Shown here one piece after another: positions 7,163-16,132 of a stretch of DNA of 64,000 nucleotides (position 1 is the first letter of the stretch; every line of letters starts with the position of its first letter). The notes below the pieces were generated by a model. It made no database searches. It was not told where the DNA came from and saw only the letters and a list, made by a program, of their open reading frames with translations. Position numbers and translations under genes: made by a program. Source of the stretch: Flavobacteriales bacterium (lineage in GTDB: Bacteria; Bacteroidota; Bacteroidia; Flavobacteriales_F; PHOS-HE28); the NCBI GenBank assembly GCA_023382455.1, contig JAHDVX010000001.1:124001-188000 (forward strand), written 5' to 3'.

Positions 7163-10006
7163 ATGAAAAACCGCAATTCGTTCCGCGCCGCCGCTTTCCG
7201 CCTTGCCCTGCTGCTGTCCGCACTTCTCCCCGCACTGGCGGCATCTGCACAGAACGGCACCATCCAAGGCACCGTCACCGCGATGGAAAACGGGGTTCCG
7301 GTGCCCCAGCCTTTCGCCAATGTGCTGGTGAAGGGAACGGCCACGGGTGTCAGCACGGACCTGGACGGCCGGTTCACCCTCACCGTGGCCCCAGGTGATA
7401 TCACCTTGGTGGCCAGCATCGTCGGCCAGCCCAACATGGAGCAGGTGGTGAGCGTACCGCCCGGCGCGAATGTGCAGGCCGTGATCGCCTTGGGCGACGG
7501 CACCGTGGAAATGGAAGCCGTCCACGTGGTGCGCGAGCGCCGCGTCCATACCGAGGCCGCGGTGATGATGGCCGTGCGCAACAGCGATCAGGTGGCCAAC
7601 GGACTGGGGCGGCAGCAGATCGCCAAGGGCCAGGACCGCAGCGCCGCCGATGCCGTGCGCCGCATGCCGGGCGTCACCGTCACCGATGGCCGCTTCGTGA
7701 TGGTGCGCGGCCTGGCCGACCGCTACAACGCCGTGCTGCTCAATGGCGTGGCCGCGCCCAGCATGGAGCCGGACCGCCGTGCCTTCAGTTTCGACCTGCT
7801 GCCGGCCGGCGCGCTGGACCGCATGATGGTGTACAAGAGCGGCGCGCCCGAACTGCCCGGTGACTTCGCCGGCGGTGCGATCCAACTCACCACCCTGGGC
7901 GTGCCCGAAAAGAACGAGGTGAAGGTGAGCCTGGGCATTGGGATCCGCAACGGCACCACCTTCCGCGACATCCGCCAGGACCAACGCGGACCGACCGACT
8001 TCCTGGGTTTCGATGATGGATCGCGCGCGCTGCCGGAAACCTTCCCCACGCACCTGAACACCGTGGACAACGCCGACCAACTCGCGGCCTATGGGCAGGC
8101 ACTGCCCAACACCTGGTCCGCCTCCACGGCCACCGCCGCTCCCGACCTGCGGCTGGGGCTGCTCATCGCCCGCCGTTTCGGCAAGGAAGGCGCGCACAAC
8201 CGGTACGGCACCGTTACCTCCATCGACCTTTCCAACACCAGCGCCACCTGGTCCGCGCAGAACTACAACTACAACGCGTACAATGCCAGCACGGGCCGCA
8301 GCGACACCATCTACAACTACCTCGACCAGGAAAACCTCCGCACCGCACGCCTCGGCGTGATGCACAACTGGAGCGCACTGATCGGCACGCGGACCAAGCT
8401 GGAGTTCCGCAACCTCTTCAACCAGATGGGTGAGAACGGTGTGACCGAGCGTACGGGGCGCAACCTGGAGGAAGGCTTCGAGGTGCGCAACCAGGCCTTC
8501 CGCTACGAGCAGCGCACACTGTACAGCGGACAGCTCCACGGCAGCCACGACGTGATGGCGGACCGCGGCAACGTGGACTGGACCATCGGCTACGGCCGCG
8601 CCTGGAGCAAGGTGCCCGACCTGCGCCGCCTGCGCACCGTGCGCAACATCGGCGAGAGCGACAGCCCCTTCCAAGTGGTGATCGCCCCCACCGCCTCCAC
8701 GTTGGACGCGGGCCGTTTCTTCAGCGACCTGGATGAAAGCACCTGGACCGGCAAGATCGGCCTGACACACCAGCTGGGCGCAGCGGACGCGAAGCTCAGC
8801 GCCGTGCTGCGCGCCGGTGGCCTGGCCGAACGCAAGGACCGCGACTTCAGCGCCCGCTGGATGAGCTTCCGCAAGGCGAACACCGGCCAATTCGACAACA
8901 CCTTGGTCACCTTGCCCTTGGACCAGGTCTTTTCCGAGGAGCACATCAACGGCAGCACCGGTTTCAAGCTGCAGGAAGGCACCAACCCCAGCGACCGGTA
9001 CACCGCCGCCAACACGCTGATGGCCGGCTACATCGGCACCACGGTGAAATGGACCAAGCTCTTCACACTGTCCGGCGGCATACGCATGGAGTACAACCGG
9101 CAGGAACTCACCGGCGCCACCTACGGAGGGCAGCCCGTGCGCGTGGACAACCCGTTGACCAGCGTACTGCCCTCGGTGAACGCCACCTGGAACATCACGG
9201 AAAAAACCTTGGTGCGCGTGGCCTGGAGCAATACCGTGAACCGCCCGGAGTTCCGCGAGCTGGCACCCTTTTCCTTCTATGATTTCAGCACCAACAACGT
9301 GCTCTACGGCAACCCGGAACTCACCACGGCCACCATCCGCAACCTGGACGCGCGCTGGGAGTGGTACCCCGAGCTGGATGAAACGGTGAGCATCGGTGCA
9401 TTCAGCAAGCAATTCACCAATCCCATCGAACTCTTCTTCGTGCCCGGCGCAGGATCCGGCGGCACGCGCAACTTCACCTTCCACAACGCCGAGTGTGCGC
9501 GCAGCATGGGGGTGGAACTGGAAGTGCGCCGCTCCATTGGCTCCTTGTGGGGCACTGAAAACCTGCGCAACGTGGGCCTGTTGGTCAACGGCACGCTGGT
9601 GCAAAGCACCGTGACCCTGGGCCCGCAGGCCGTGGGGCAACTGAACGAACGCCCCATGATGGGCCAGAGCCCCTACGTGGTGAACGCGGGCATCTACTAC
9701 GCGGACACCGCCACTGGCATTCAGTGCAACGTGGTGTACAACACCTTCGGGAAGCGCCTCTACGCCGTGGGCAGCTACGGCACGCCGGACATCTACGAGA
9801 TGCCCGCAGGCAGCTTGGACGCCACGCTGGGCAAGGACATCGGCCGCAAGCTGCAACTGAAGCTCGGCGCGCAGAACATCCTCAACGCCCGCACCCTGCT
9901 GCAGCAGGACGGCAACGGCGACGGTGCCATCACCGGCAACGACGAGCTGATCAGCAGCTTCCGCCGGGGCAGCTATTTCACTGCGGGGATCACGTGGGCG
10001 TTGTGA
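7163..10006 (+). CDS. TonB-dependent receptor with carboxypeptidase-like regulatory domain
   Basis: Signal peptide, GTIQGTVTAMENG...FANVLVKGTATGVSTDLDGRF, plug MPGVTVTDGRFVMVRGLADRYNAVLLNGV, C-terminal SYFTAGITWAL. Confidence 0.92.
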   Translation: MKNRNSFRAAAFRLALLLSALLPALAASAQNGTIQGTVTAMENGVPVPQPFANVLVKGTATGVSTDLDGRFTLTVAPGDITLVASIVGQPNMEQVVSVPPGANVQAVIALGDGTVEMEAVHVVRERRVHTEAAVMMAVRNSDQVANGLGRQQIAKGQDRSAADAVRRMPGVTVTDGRFVMVRGLADRYNAVLLNGVAAPSMEPDRRAFSFDLLPAGALDRMMVYKSGAPELPGDFAGGAIQLTTLGVPEKNEVKVSLGIGIRNGTTFRDIRQDQRGPTDFLGFDDGSRALPETFPTHLNTVDNADQLAAYGQALPNTWSASTATAAPDLRLGLLIARRFGKEGAHNRYGTVTSIDLSNTSATWSAQNYNYNAYNASTGRSDTIYNYLDQENLRTARLGVMHNWSALIGTRTKLEFRNLFNQMGENGVTERTGRNLEEGFEVRNQAFRYEQRTLYSGQLHGSHDVMADRGNVDWTIGYGRAWSKVPDLRRLRTVRNIGESDSPFQVVIAPTASTLDAGRFFSDLDESTWTGKIGLTHQLGAADAKLSAVLRAGGLAERKDRDFSARWMSFRKANTGQFDNTLVTLPLDQVFSEEHINGSTGFKLQEGTNPSDRYTAANTLMAGYIGTTVKWTKLFTLSGGIRMEYNRQELTGATYGGQPVRVDNPLTSVLPSVNATWNITEKTLVRVAWSNTVNRPEFRELAPFSFYDFSTNNVLYGNPELTTATIRNLDARWEWYPELDETVSIGAFSKQFTNPIELFFVPGAGSGGTRNFTFHNAECARSMGVELEVRRSIGSLWGTENLRNVGLLVNGTLVQSTVTLGPQAVGQLNERPMMGQSPYVVNAGIYYADTATGIQCNVVYNTFGKRLYAVGSYGTPDIYEMPAGSLDATLGKDIGRKLQLKLGAQNILNARTLLQQDGNGDGAITGNDELISSFRRGSYFTAGITWAL

Positions 10007-10089
10007 GCCGCAAATAACCGCAGCCCGCATCTCCTGCGTCCCGCGCTCATCTACTGACAGCAACCGACCGAGGAGGGGTATGTATGACC

Positions 10090-10114
10090 GGTATCGGTCC
10101 GATACCTATCGGAC
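10090..10114. repeat. Two overlapping mutually exclusive hairpins (GGTATCGG-T-CCGATACC and GTCCGATA-CC-TATCGGAC)
   Basis: Manual inspection. Confidence 0.7.
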
Positions 10115-10140
10115 GCTCGCACCGGAAATGGGGACAGCAA

Positions 10141-10794
10141 TCAATTCGGCTTGCATCCACATTCAAGACCGCTGCAATCACAGCACGCATGATAGCCACT
10201 TCCGCAGGTAACCGAGCACGAATATCCACCACTACCTGACGAAGAACAAGATGTCGCGCCTGGCCCCCCCGAGCAACAAATTTCCGGAGTTGGCGTCCGG
10301 CCCTTCCCCCCCCCACCAACTTTCAAGGAAAGCTGACTTAGACTTAACCGGGCCTTGTAGACCTGTTCAAATGCGTCCTCCATGGACCCTGACCCTAATT
10401 GAGATCGACTGAAACCCTCGGGATCAGAAACTTTCGAAATCCCGATCACCGAAACCACCGGTTCACCATTCCTTGATTCAACATTTGGGCGCACTGTGTA
10501 ACGAACCATCGGGCCTTCGGCACCGACCAAAACCAGATCCTGGCCGTCTTCTTCCTGGAGGATCATGAGAATCTTTCCATGTAGCCCCTGATCGTCCGGC
10601 CTGATCGCCATGCCCCAATCCAACACGAACAAATGTTTCGCAGGTTCTTCCGAAGGTACGATCATCAGTTGATGCTGTCCTATCGGAATAAAACCAATTT
10701 GGGAAGACCTCAATGTACTCACATCGGAACCAGGAGTGTCTCCCTTGGTGCAAGAGAGCAACCCGGCCAGTGCAATTGCCAAATGGGTTTTCAT
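10141..10794 (-). CDS. Putative lipoprotein with Cys-rich C-terminal tail
   Basis: MKTHLAIALAGLLSC lipobox; tail CCSGGPGATSCSSSGSGGYSCSVTCGSGYHACCDCSGLECGCKPN with 10 Cys. Confidence 0.6.
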   Translation of the reverse strand: MKTHLAIALAGLLSCTKGDTPGSDVSTLRSSQIGFIPIGQHQLMIVPSEEPAKHLFVLDWGMAIRPDDQGLHGKILMILQEEDGQDLVLVGAEGPMVRYTVRPNVESRNGEPVVSVIGISKVSDPEGFSRSQLGSGSMEDAFEQVYKARLSLSQLSLKVGGGGKGRTPTPEICCSGGPGATSCSSSGSGGYSCSVTCGSGYHACCDCSGLECGCKPN

Positions 10795-10969
10795 CTCGAG
10801 GTGATGGAGGATGTGACCTCCTATCTCTATCAAATATCGTTACATACTCGCGCATCAACAAATTTCCTGGCTATGTCATCGTTAGTTGTTGAACTTGTCC
10901 ATGCCAAGCGCGACTGAGAGAAGAACGGTAGAGGACATGGCCGTTCAGGTACGATCTTCCCCCTCTGAC

Positions 10970-11057
10970 GCGAGCGTCCACGCTCGTATCCGAAAGCATG
11001 GAACCGGCCGTGGAAGGACATGCGATTTTGTACGGCACGAGCGTGGGCGCTCGTGCC
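10970..11057. repeat. BIME-like element: REP (GCGAGCGTCCACGCTCGT) - spacer - inverted REP (GGCACGAGCGTGGGCGCTCGTGCC)
   Basis: Two hairpins in opposite orientation; perfect 10-bp stem at 11034-11057. Confidence 0.7.
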
Positions 11058-11103
11058 AGAAGAGCCGAAAATGGGCTGCGGCAGAGCCGCCGTTCCCGCT
11101 GCG

Positions 11104-11122
11104 CCCGCGCTGGTAGCGCGGG
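11104..11122. repeat. Hairpin CCCGCGCT-GGT-AGCGCGGG
   Basis: Perfect 8-bp stem. Confidence 0.7.
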
Positions 11123-11170
11123 CCGACGGAGGTACGTACGCCTGATCTTGTGATCATCTATCTTCGTGGC

Positions 11171-11410
11171 ATGAGCAAGGCCATGCGCAGCATCCAACTT
11201 ACCGCACACATCGAACGCGACCCGGAGACGGGCCTGTACATAGGCTTGGTGCCCAGCATACCGGGGGCGCACACGCAAGCCAAGGGCTTGGACGAGTTGC
11301 AGGCCAACCTGAAGGAAGTGGTGGAACTGTGCTTCGAGGAAATGACCAAGGAGGAGATCGCAGCACTCCCTGAATTCGTGGGCCTGCAGTCCTTTTCGGT
11401 GGCGGTATGA
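11171..11410 (+). CDS. hicB: HicB-family antitoxin (short form)
   Basis: AHIERDPETGLYIGLVPSIPGAHTQAKGLDELQANLKEVVEL typical HicB fold; adjacent to HicA. Confidence 0.85.
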   Translation: MSKAMRSIQLTAHIERDPETGLYIGLVPSIPGAHTQAKGLDELQANLKEVVELCFEEMTKEEIAALPEFVGLQSFSVAV

Positions 11411-11637
11411 GCAAGCTCCCGATCGTGGATGCGCGCACTTTCGAGCGTATCCTGCTGAAGTGGGGCTTCGTGGTGGTGCGGCAGAAAGGCAGCCATGTCT
11501 TTTACAGGCACCCCGATGGCCGCTACACCACCTTGCCGCACCATAAGGGGCAGGACATCAGTCGCCCGCTGATCCGCAAGATCCTGAACGAGATCCAGGT
11601 CATGCCCGATGCATTCCTGGATGCGCTGAACGGGTAG
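11407..11637 (+). CDS. hicA: HicA-family mRNA interferase toxin
   Basis: LLKWGFVVVRQKGSHVFYRHPDGRYTTLPHHKGQDISRPLIRKILNEI, GSH catalytic motif. Confidence 0.9.
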   Translation: MSKLPIVDARTFERILLKWGFVVVRQKGSHVFYRHPDGRYTTLPHHKGQDISRPLIRKILNEIQVMPDAFLDALNG

Positions 11638-11649
11638 TCAACTCCCGTG

Positions 11650-11709
11650 TCCGAAAGCATGGTAACCGGCCGTGGAAGGACATGCGCTCCTGTACGGCAC
11701 GAGCGTGGG
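11650..11709. repeat. Direct repeat copy of 10989-11047
   Basis: TCCGAAAGCATGGTAACCGGCCGTGGAAGGACATGCGCTCCTGTACGGCACGAGCGTGGG; about 56/60 identical to the upstream copy. Confidence 0.85.
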
Positions 11710-11759
11710 ACCTCCATGTAACCCAACGCTGACGCGAGCGGCCATTGCCGCACGATCTC

Positions 11760-11804
11760 TTAATCCACCCTTCATCCGCAGGCCATGTAGCGGCCGTCCC
11801 TTTG
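11760..11804 (+). promoter_or_regulatory. Candidate PHO-like box (TTAAT-N6-TTCAT-N6-GCCAT) plus -7 box TCCCTTTG
   Basis: 5-mers at 11760, 11771, 11782; -7 at 11797; same register as 7114-7158. Confidence 0.4.
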
Positions 11805-11808
11805 CGGC

Positions 11809-13233
11809 ATGAAACGCTACAAACTGAAGACGACCATGGACCTACTGAAGAACCGTTCCCTCTGGGCCTTGCTGATCGGCGGCACCCTGCTGTCCGCCAC
11901 CGGCTGCAAGAAGGACGATGACGAGATCGCAACGCCGGCAACGCCTTCGGCCGCGGTGTTCACCACCACCGATATCGGCAACAACACCATCCGCGTGGAG
12001 GGCACCGCCGCCGCCAACTACACGTTCACCAGCGACAAGAAATGGCTGCTGCAAGGCTTCGTGTACGTGGAGGACGGCGCCACGCTCACCATTGAACCCG
12101 GCACGGTGATCAAGGGCGACAAGGACAGCAAGGGCACGCTGATCATCAAGCGGGGCGCGAAGATCCACGCCGAGGGCAGCAGCGCGCAGCCCATCGTGTT
12201 CACCAGCAACCAGCCTGCGGGAAGCCGTGACTACGGTGACTGGGGCGGCATCATCCTCTGCGGGCGCGCCAGCAACAACCAGCCCGGCGGCGAGGCGCTG
12301 ATCGAGGGCGGACCCGAAGCCTGGCACGGCGGCGGAAGCAGCCCCAACGACGCGGACAACAGCGGGGTGCTGCGCTACGTGCGCATCGAATTCCCCGGTA
12401 TTGCCCTGCAGCCCAACCAGGAGATCAACGGCCTGACGCTGGGCTCCGTGGGCAGCGGCACCACCATCGACCACATCCAGGTGAGCCATTGCGGCGACGA
12501 CAGCTACGAGTGGTTCGGCGGCGCGGTGAACATGAAGCACATCGTGGCCTTCCGGGGCTGGGACGACAGCTTCGACACGGACAACGGCTACCGCGGCAAG
12601 GTGCAATTCGCGCTCTCCCTGGTCGACCCGGCCATCGCCGACCAGAGCGGCAGCAACGGCTTTGAGAGCGACAACGACGCCAGCGGCACCACGGCCGAGC
12701 CCTTCACCATGCCGATCTTCAGCAACGTGAGCTTCTTCGGGCCGTATGCCGTTAACGGCGGCACGCCCAACACGCAGTTCAAGCGCGCCGCGCACATCCG
12801 CCGCAACAGCCGCCTGAACGCCTACAACACGGTGTGGGCCGGTTATCCCACGGGCCTGCTGGTGGACGGCAGCGCCTGCGAGGCCAACGCCGCGAGCAAC
12901 ATCCTGCAGGTGCGCGCCAGCGTGGTGGCTGGATGCACCACGCCCCTGGCCACCGCCTCCGGCAGCAGCTTCAACCTGGACGCCTGGTTCAACGAGGCCA
13001 CCCGTGGCAACAGCACCCTGCCCAACGTGGCGGACCTGCAACTGGCCACGCCGCTGAACATGACCGCACCCGCCCTGCTGCCCAACGGCGGTTCGCCCCT
13101 GCTCAGCGGCGCGGACTTCAGCGGCAACGCGGCTGATCCCTTCTTCACCCAAGTGGCCTTCAAGGGCGCCTTCGGCACGGAGGACTGGACCAGCGGCTGG
13201 TGCAACTGGGACCCGCAGAACACGGCCTACTGA
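11809..13233 (+). CDS. Beta-helix-like surface lipoprotein
   Basis: Lipobox LLSATGCKKDDD; repeated ADGATLTIEPGTVIKG / HAEGSSAQPIVFTS pattern; two genes downstream of TonB receptor. Confidence 0.75.
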   Translation: MKRYKLKTTMDLLKNRSLWALLIGGTLLSATGCKKDDDEIATPATPSAAVFTTTDIGNNTIRVEGTAAANYTFTSDKKWLLQGFVYVEDGATLTIEPGTVIKGDKDSKGTLIIKRGAKIHAEGSSAQPIVFTSNQPAGSRDYGDWGGIILCGRASNNQPGGEALIEGGPEAWHGGGSSPNDADNSGVLRYVRIEFPGIALQPNQEINGLTLGSVGSGTTIDHIQVSHCGDDSYEWFGGAVNMKHIVAFRGWDDSFDTDNGYRGKVQFALSLVDPAIADQSGSNGFESDNDASGTTAEPFTMPIFSNVSFFGPYAVNGGTPNTQFKRAAHIRRNSRLNAYNTVWAGYPTGLLVDGSACEANAASNILQVRASVVAGCTTPLATASGSSFNLDAWFNEATRGNSTLPNVADLQLATPLNMTAPALLPNGGSPLLSGADFSGNAADPFFTQVAFKGAFGTEDWTSGWCNWDPQNTAY

Positions 13234-13252
13234 GACCGCTTCCCTTCACCCG

Positions 13253-13282
13253 AAAAAGGGCTGCCTCCGGGCGGCCCTTCTT
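13253..13282. terminator. Bidirectional Rho-independent terminator
   Basis: AAAAAGGGCTGCC-TCCG-GGCGGCCCTTCTT between convergent genes. Confidence 0.75.
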
Positions 13283-13298
13283 CATTCTCCCGCCGGGA

Positions 13299-14318
13299 TC
13301 AGCGCGCCTTGGGCAGCGTGAAGGCGAAGGTGGTGCCCTCCCCCTCGGTACTGCGTACGGTGATGGTGCCGCCGTGCGATTCCACGATGTGCTTCACGAT
13401 GGCCAGGCCCAGGCCCGAGCCGCCCTCGTTGCGCGCGCGGCTCTTGCCCACGCGGTAGAAGCGCTCAAAGAGGCGCGGCAAGTGCTCCGCCGCAATGCCG
13501 GGGCCGTCGTCGGCCACTTCCACCAGCACCTGTTCCCCCAGGTCGAAGGCCTGCACGGTGCAGTGCCCGCCCTCGCGGCCGTAATGGATGGCATTGCCCA
13601 GCAGGTTGGAGAACACCTGCGCCACACGGTCGCGGTCGGCATGCACCCAGGTTTCCTCGGCCACGCCGTTGCGCAGTTCCATGCGCCGCGCCCCGGCCTG
13701 CTTCCGCAATTCCTCCATGGCCTCCCCCACGGCGGCATGCAGGTCCATCCGGCCGCTCTCGGTGCCCAGCACACCGCTCTCCAGCCGCGCGATCACATCC
13801 AGGTCCTCCACGATGCGGATCATGCGCTCGGTGCCCGCGTTGGCGCGTTGCAGGAAGGAGCGGTTCACCTTGGGGTCCTCCAGGCCGCCCTCCAGCAAGG
13901 TGAGGATGTAGCCCTGGATACTGAAGATGGGCGTGCGCAACTCATGGGCCAGGTTGCCGATGAACTCGCGCCGGAACCGTTCGCGTTCCTTCAGCTCCGC
14001 CACCTCGCGGCGCTTTTCCTCGGCCCATGCACCCACCTCCTCGCCCACGCGGGCCAGGTCCGGCGGAGGCGCTGCCCCGGTGGTGCCACGCCCGCTACGC
14101 GCCTCATGCACGGTGCGGTGGATCAGCTCCACCCGTTCCTGCACGAAGCGCTTCACCAGCAAGCGGCTGGCCAGGAAGGCCACGGCGAACACCGTTGCGG
14201 CCACCGCCAGCAACTGCCACGCCAGCAGGTGCGCGATGAAGTGCAGCACCACGGCACCGGCAACGGCGGCCAGGCCCGCCACCATCCAAGCGATCCGATC
14301 CGGCGAGCGGCTGTGCAT
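13299..14318 (-). CDS. Sensor histidine kinase (PhoR-like)
   Basis: HELRTPIFSIQGYI H-box, N-box NLLGNAIHYG, DDGPGI, GSGLGLAIVKHIVESHGG; two N-terminal TM segments. Confidence 0.9.
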   Translation of the reverse strand: MHSRSPDRIAWMVAGLAAVAGAVVLHFIAHLLAWQLLAVAATVFAVAFLASRLLVKRFVQERVELIHRTVHEARSGRGTTGAAPPPDLARVGEEVGAWAEEKRREVAELKERERFRREFIGNLAHELRTPIFSIQGYILTLLEGGLEDPKVNRSFLQRANAGTERMIRIVEDLDVIARLESGVLGTESGRMDLHAAVGEAMEELRKQAGARRMELRNGVAEETWVHADRDRVAQVFSNLLGNAIHYGREGGHCTVQAFDLGEQVLVEVADDGPGIAAEHLPRLFERFYRVGKSRARNEGGSGLGLAIVKHIVESHGGTITVRSTEGEGTTFAFTLPKAR

Positions 14319-14388
14319 GCGGCGCGAAAATAGCCCATCGCAAAGCCGCAAACCCTTGTTTCCGTAGGTGAATGGAAGTTTCCATGAC

Positions 14389-14422
14389 TTAACGTGCAGG
14401 CAACATGGCCGGGGTACTTTCG
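14389..14422 (+). promoter_or_regulatory. Candidate PHO-like box (TTAAC-N6-GCAAC) plus -7 box TACTTTCG
   Basis: 5-mers at 14389 and 14400; -7 at 14415. Confidence 0.45.
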
Positions 14423-14436
14423 CCCGCTTTCGCACG

Positions 14437-16128
14437 ATGACGGACTTCGATCTGCTGCACGCGGTGATGCTGGCCGGCGCCCTGGGCCTGCTCCTCTTCA
14501 GCATGAAGCTGATGAGCGAAAGTCTGCAGCAAGTGGCAGGCCGGCGCATGCGCCGCGCGCTGCACACCCTCACGGCCGACAGCCTGCGCGGCGTCTCCAC
14601 CGGCTTCGCCACCACGTTGGTGATGCAGTATTCCTCGGTGGTGTCCGTGCTGGTGGTGAGCTTCGTGAACTCCGGGCTGCTCACGTTGCGCAAGGCCATC
14701 CCGGTGCTGATCGGCGCCAACATCGGCACCACGGTGAAGTTGCTGCTCTTCGCGGCCGTGGGCTTCTCCGCGCTGGACCTCACCGCCATCGCCGGCCCCC
14801 TGTTGGCGCTGGCCCTGCCGCTGCTGTTGATGCGCGGCCAGCACGCACGCCCCGCCAGCCATCTGCTGGTGGGCACGGCACTGCTCTTCCTGGCGTTTGC
14901 CCTGCTGAAGGACAACCTGCCGCCGCCCGGCGCGGAAAGCCTGTCCTTCCTGCAGGCCGTGCAGGGCATGGGGGTGCTCTCGCACCTTGCCTTCATCGTC
15001 GTCGGGGCGGTGCTGGCCCTGCTGGTGCAATCCTCCAGCGTGGCCCTGGTGATCACCTTGGCGCTGTGCCAGGCCGGCACCATCGACTACGCCACGGGTG
15101 CGGCCCTGGTGCTGGGCGAGAACATCGGCACCACCTTCATCGCCAACATCGCGGCGCTGGCCGGCAATGCCTGGGCGAAGCGGGCGGCGCGGGCCCACCT
15201 GCTGATCAAGCTCATCGGCGTGGCCTGGGCGCTGCTGCTGTTCAAACCGATCCTGCTGGGCATCGGCGGGCTCACGGAGCGCTGGAACGGCGGTGATCCC
15301 TTCACCGATCCCGACGCGCTGAAATGGGCGCTGGCCTACCTGCATGTGGGCTTCAACCTGCTGAACGGCCTGTTGTTGCTGCAGTTCATCCCGTGGATCG
15401 AGAAGGCCGCGGCACGCCTGGTGCCCGCCAGCGGCGATGCCGAGGAGCGGCACCAACTGGCCTACATTAAAGATCCGCTCACCGCCATCGCGCCGGAACT
15501 CTCCCTGGCCGAGGCCCGCAAGGAAGTGGCCAAGCTGGGCGTGATCTGCCAGCGCATGCTGGGCATGGTGCGCGCGCTGCTCACCGAGAACGATGACCGG
15601 GGACGCGCCGTGCTGATGCAGCGCATCGCCAAGTACGAGGGCATCACCGACCGCATGGAGATGGAGGTGGACCGCTTCCTGGCACGCACCGCCACCGAAG
15701 TGCGCGACGAGGCCGACAGCCTGCGCATCCGGGCCATGCTCGCCATCACACGCGACCTGGAGCAGGCCGGCGACATCCTCTTCCAAATGAGCCGGACGCT
15801 GCAACGCAAGGCGGATGAACGCCTATGGTTCGCGCCCGGACAGCGGCAGGAATTGATCGGCCTCCTCAACCTGCTGGAACAGGCCTGCCGCACCATGGTG
15901 CAAAACCTGGAAGCGGACCACGGCGCACCGGCGCTGGACGAGGCCACACTTGCGGTGCAGAAGGTGCGGCGCCTGTGCGGCAAGCTCAGCCAGGACTTGG
16001 TGGGCCACCTAAGCAGCGAAGAACAGGACATCCGTGCGGGCCTGATCATCTCGGACCTCGTGAACGGCGGCAACCGCCTGGCCGGGCATCTGCTCCACGT
16101 CTCGGAAGCCTTGGCCGGGCGGGCTTGA
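14437..16128 (+). CDS. Na/Pi cotransporter family protein with PhoU-like C-terminus
   Basis: FATTLVMQYSSVVSVLVVSFVNSGLLT..IGANIGTTVK and second LLVQSSSVALVITLALCQAG..GENIGTT repeats; helical C-term. Confidence 0.9.
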   Translation: MTDFDLLHAVMLAGALGLLLFSMKLMSESLQQVAGRRMRRALHTLTADSLRGVSTGFATTLVMQYSSVVSVLVVSFVNSGLLTLRKAIPVLIGANIGTTVKLLLFAAVGFSALDLTAIAGPLLALALPLLLMRGQHARPASHLLVGTALLFLAFALLKDNLPPPGAESLSFLQAVQGMGVLSHLAFIVVGAVLALLVQSSSVALVITLALCQAGTIDYATGAALVLGENIGTTFIANIAALAGNAWAKRAARAHLLIKLIGVAWALLLFKPILLGIGGLTERWNGGDPFTDPDALKWALAYLHVGFNLLNGLLLLQFIPWIEKAAARLVPASGDAEERHQLAYIKDPLTAIAPELSLAEARKEVAKLGVICQRMLGMVRALLTENDDRGRAVLMQRIAKYEGITDRMEMEVDRFLARTATEVRDEADSLRIRAMLAITRDLEQAGDILFQMSRTLQRKADERLWFAPGQRQELIGLLNLLEQACRTMVQNLEADHGAPALDEATLAVQKVRRLCGKLSQDLVGHLSSEEQDIRAGLIISDLVNGGNRLAGHLLHVSEALAGRA

Positions 16129-16132
16129 CGCC

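Noticed and set aside
6272-10063. 1263-aa minus-strand ORF opposite the LOG and TonB receptor genes
   Set aside because: Low-complexity His/Ala/Gly/Val-rich mirror ORF caused by GC-rich codon usage; the + strand has clear homologous proteins
10960-11130. Possible CRISPR array (several short palindromic units)
   Set aside because: No regular repeat-spacer periodicity; fits REP/BIME hairpins better
14319-15083. N-terminal extension of the histidine kinase ORF
   Set aside because: Overlaps the well-supported Na/Pi symporter; the kinase starts at ATG 14318 before its first TM
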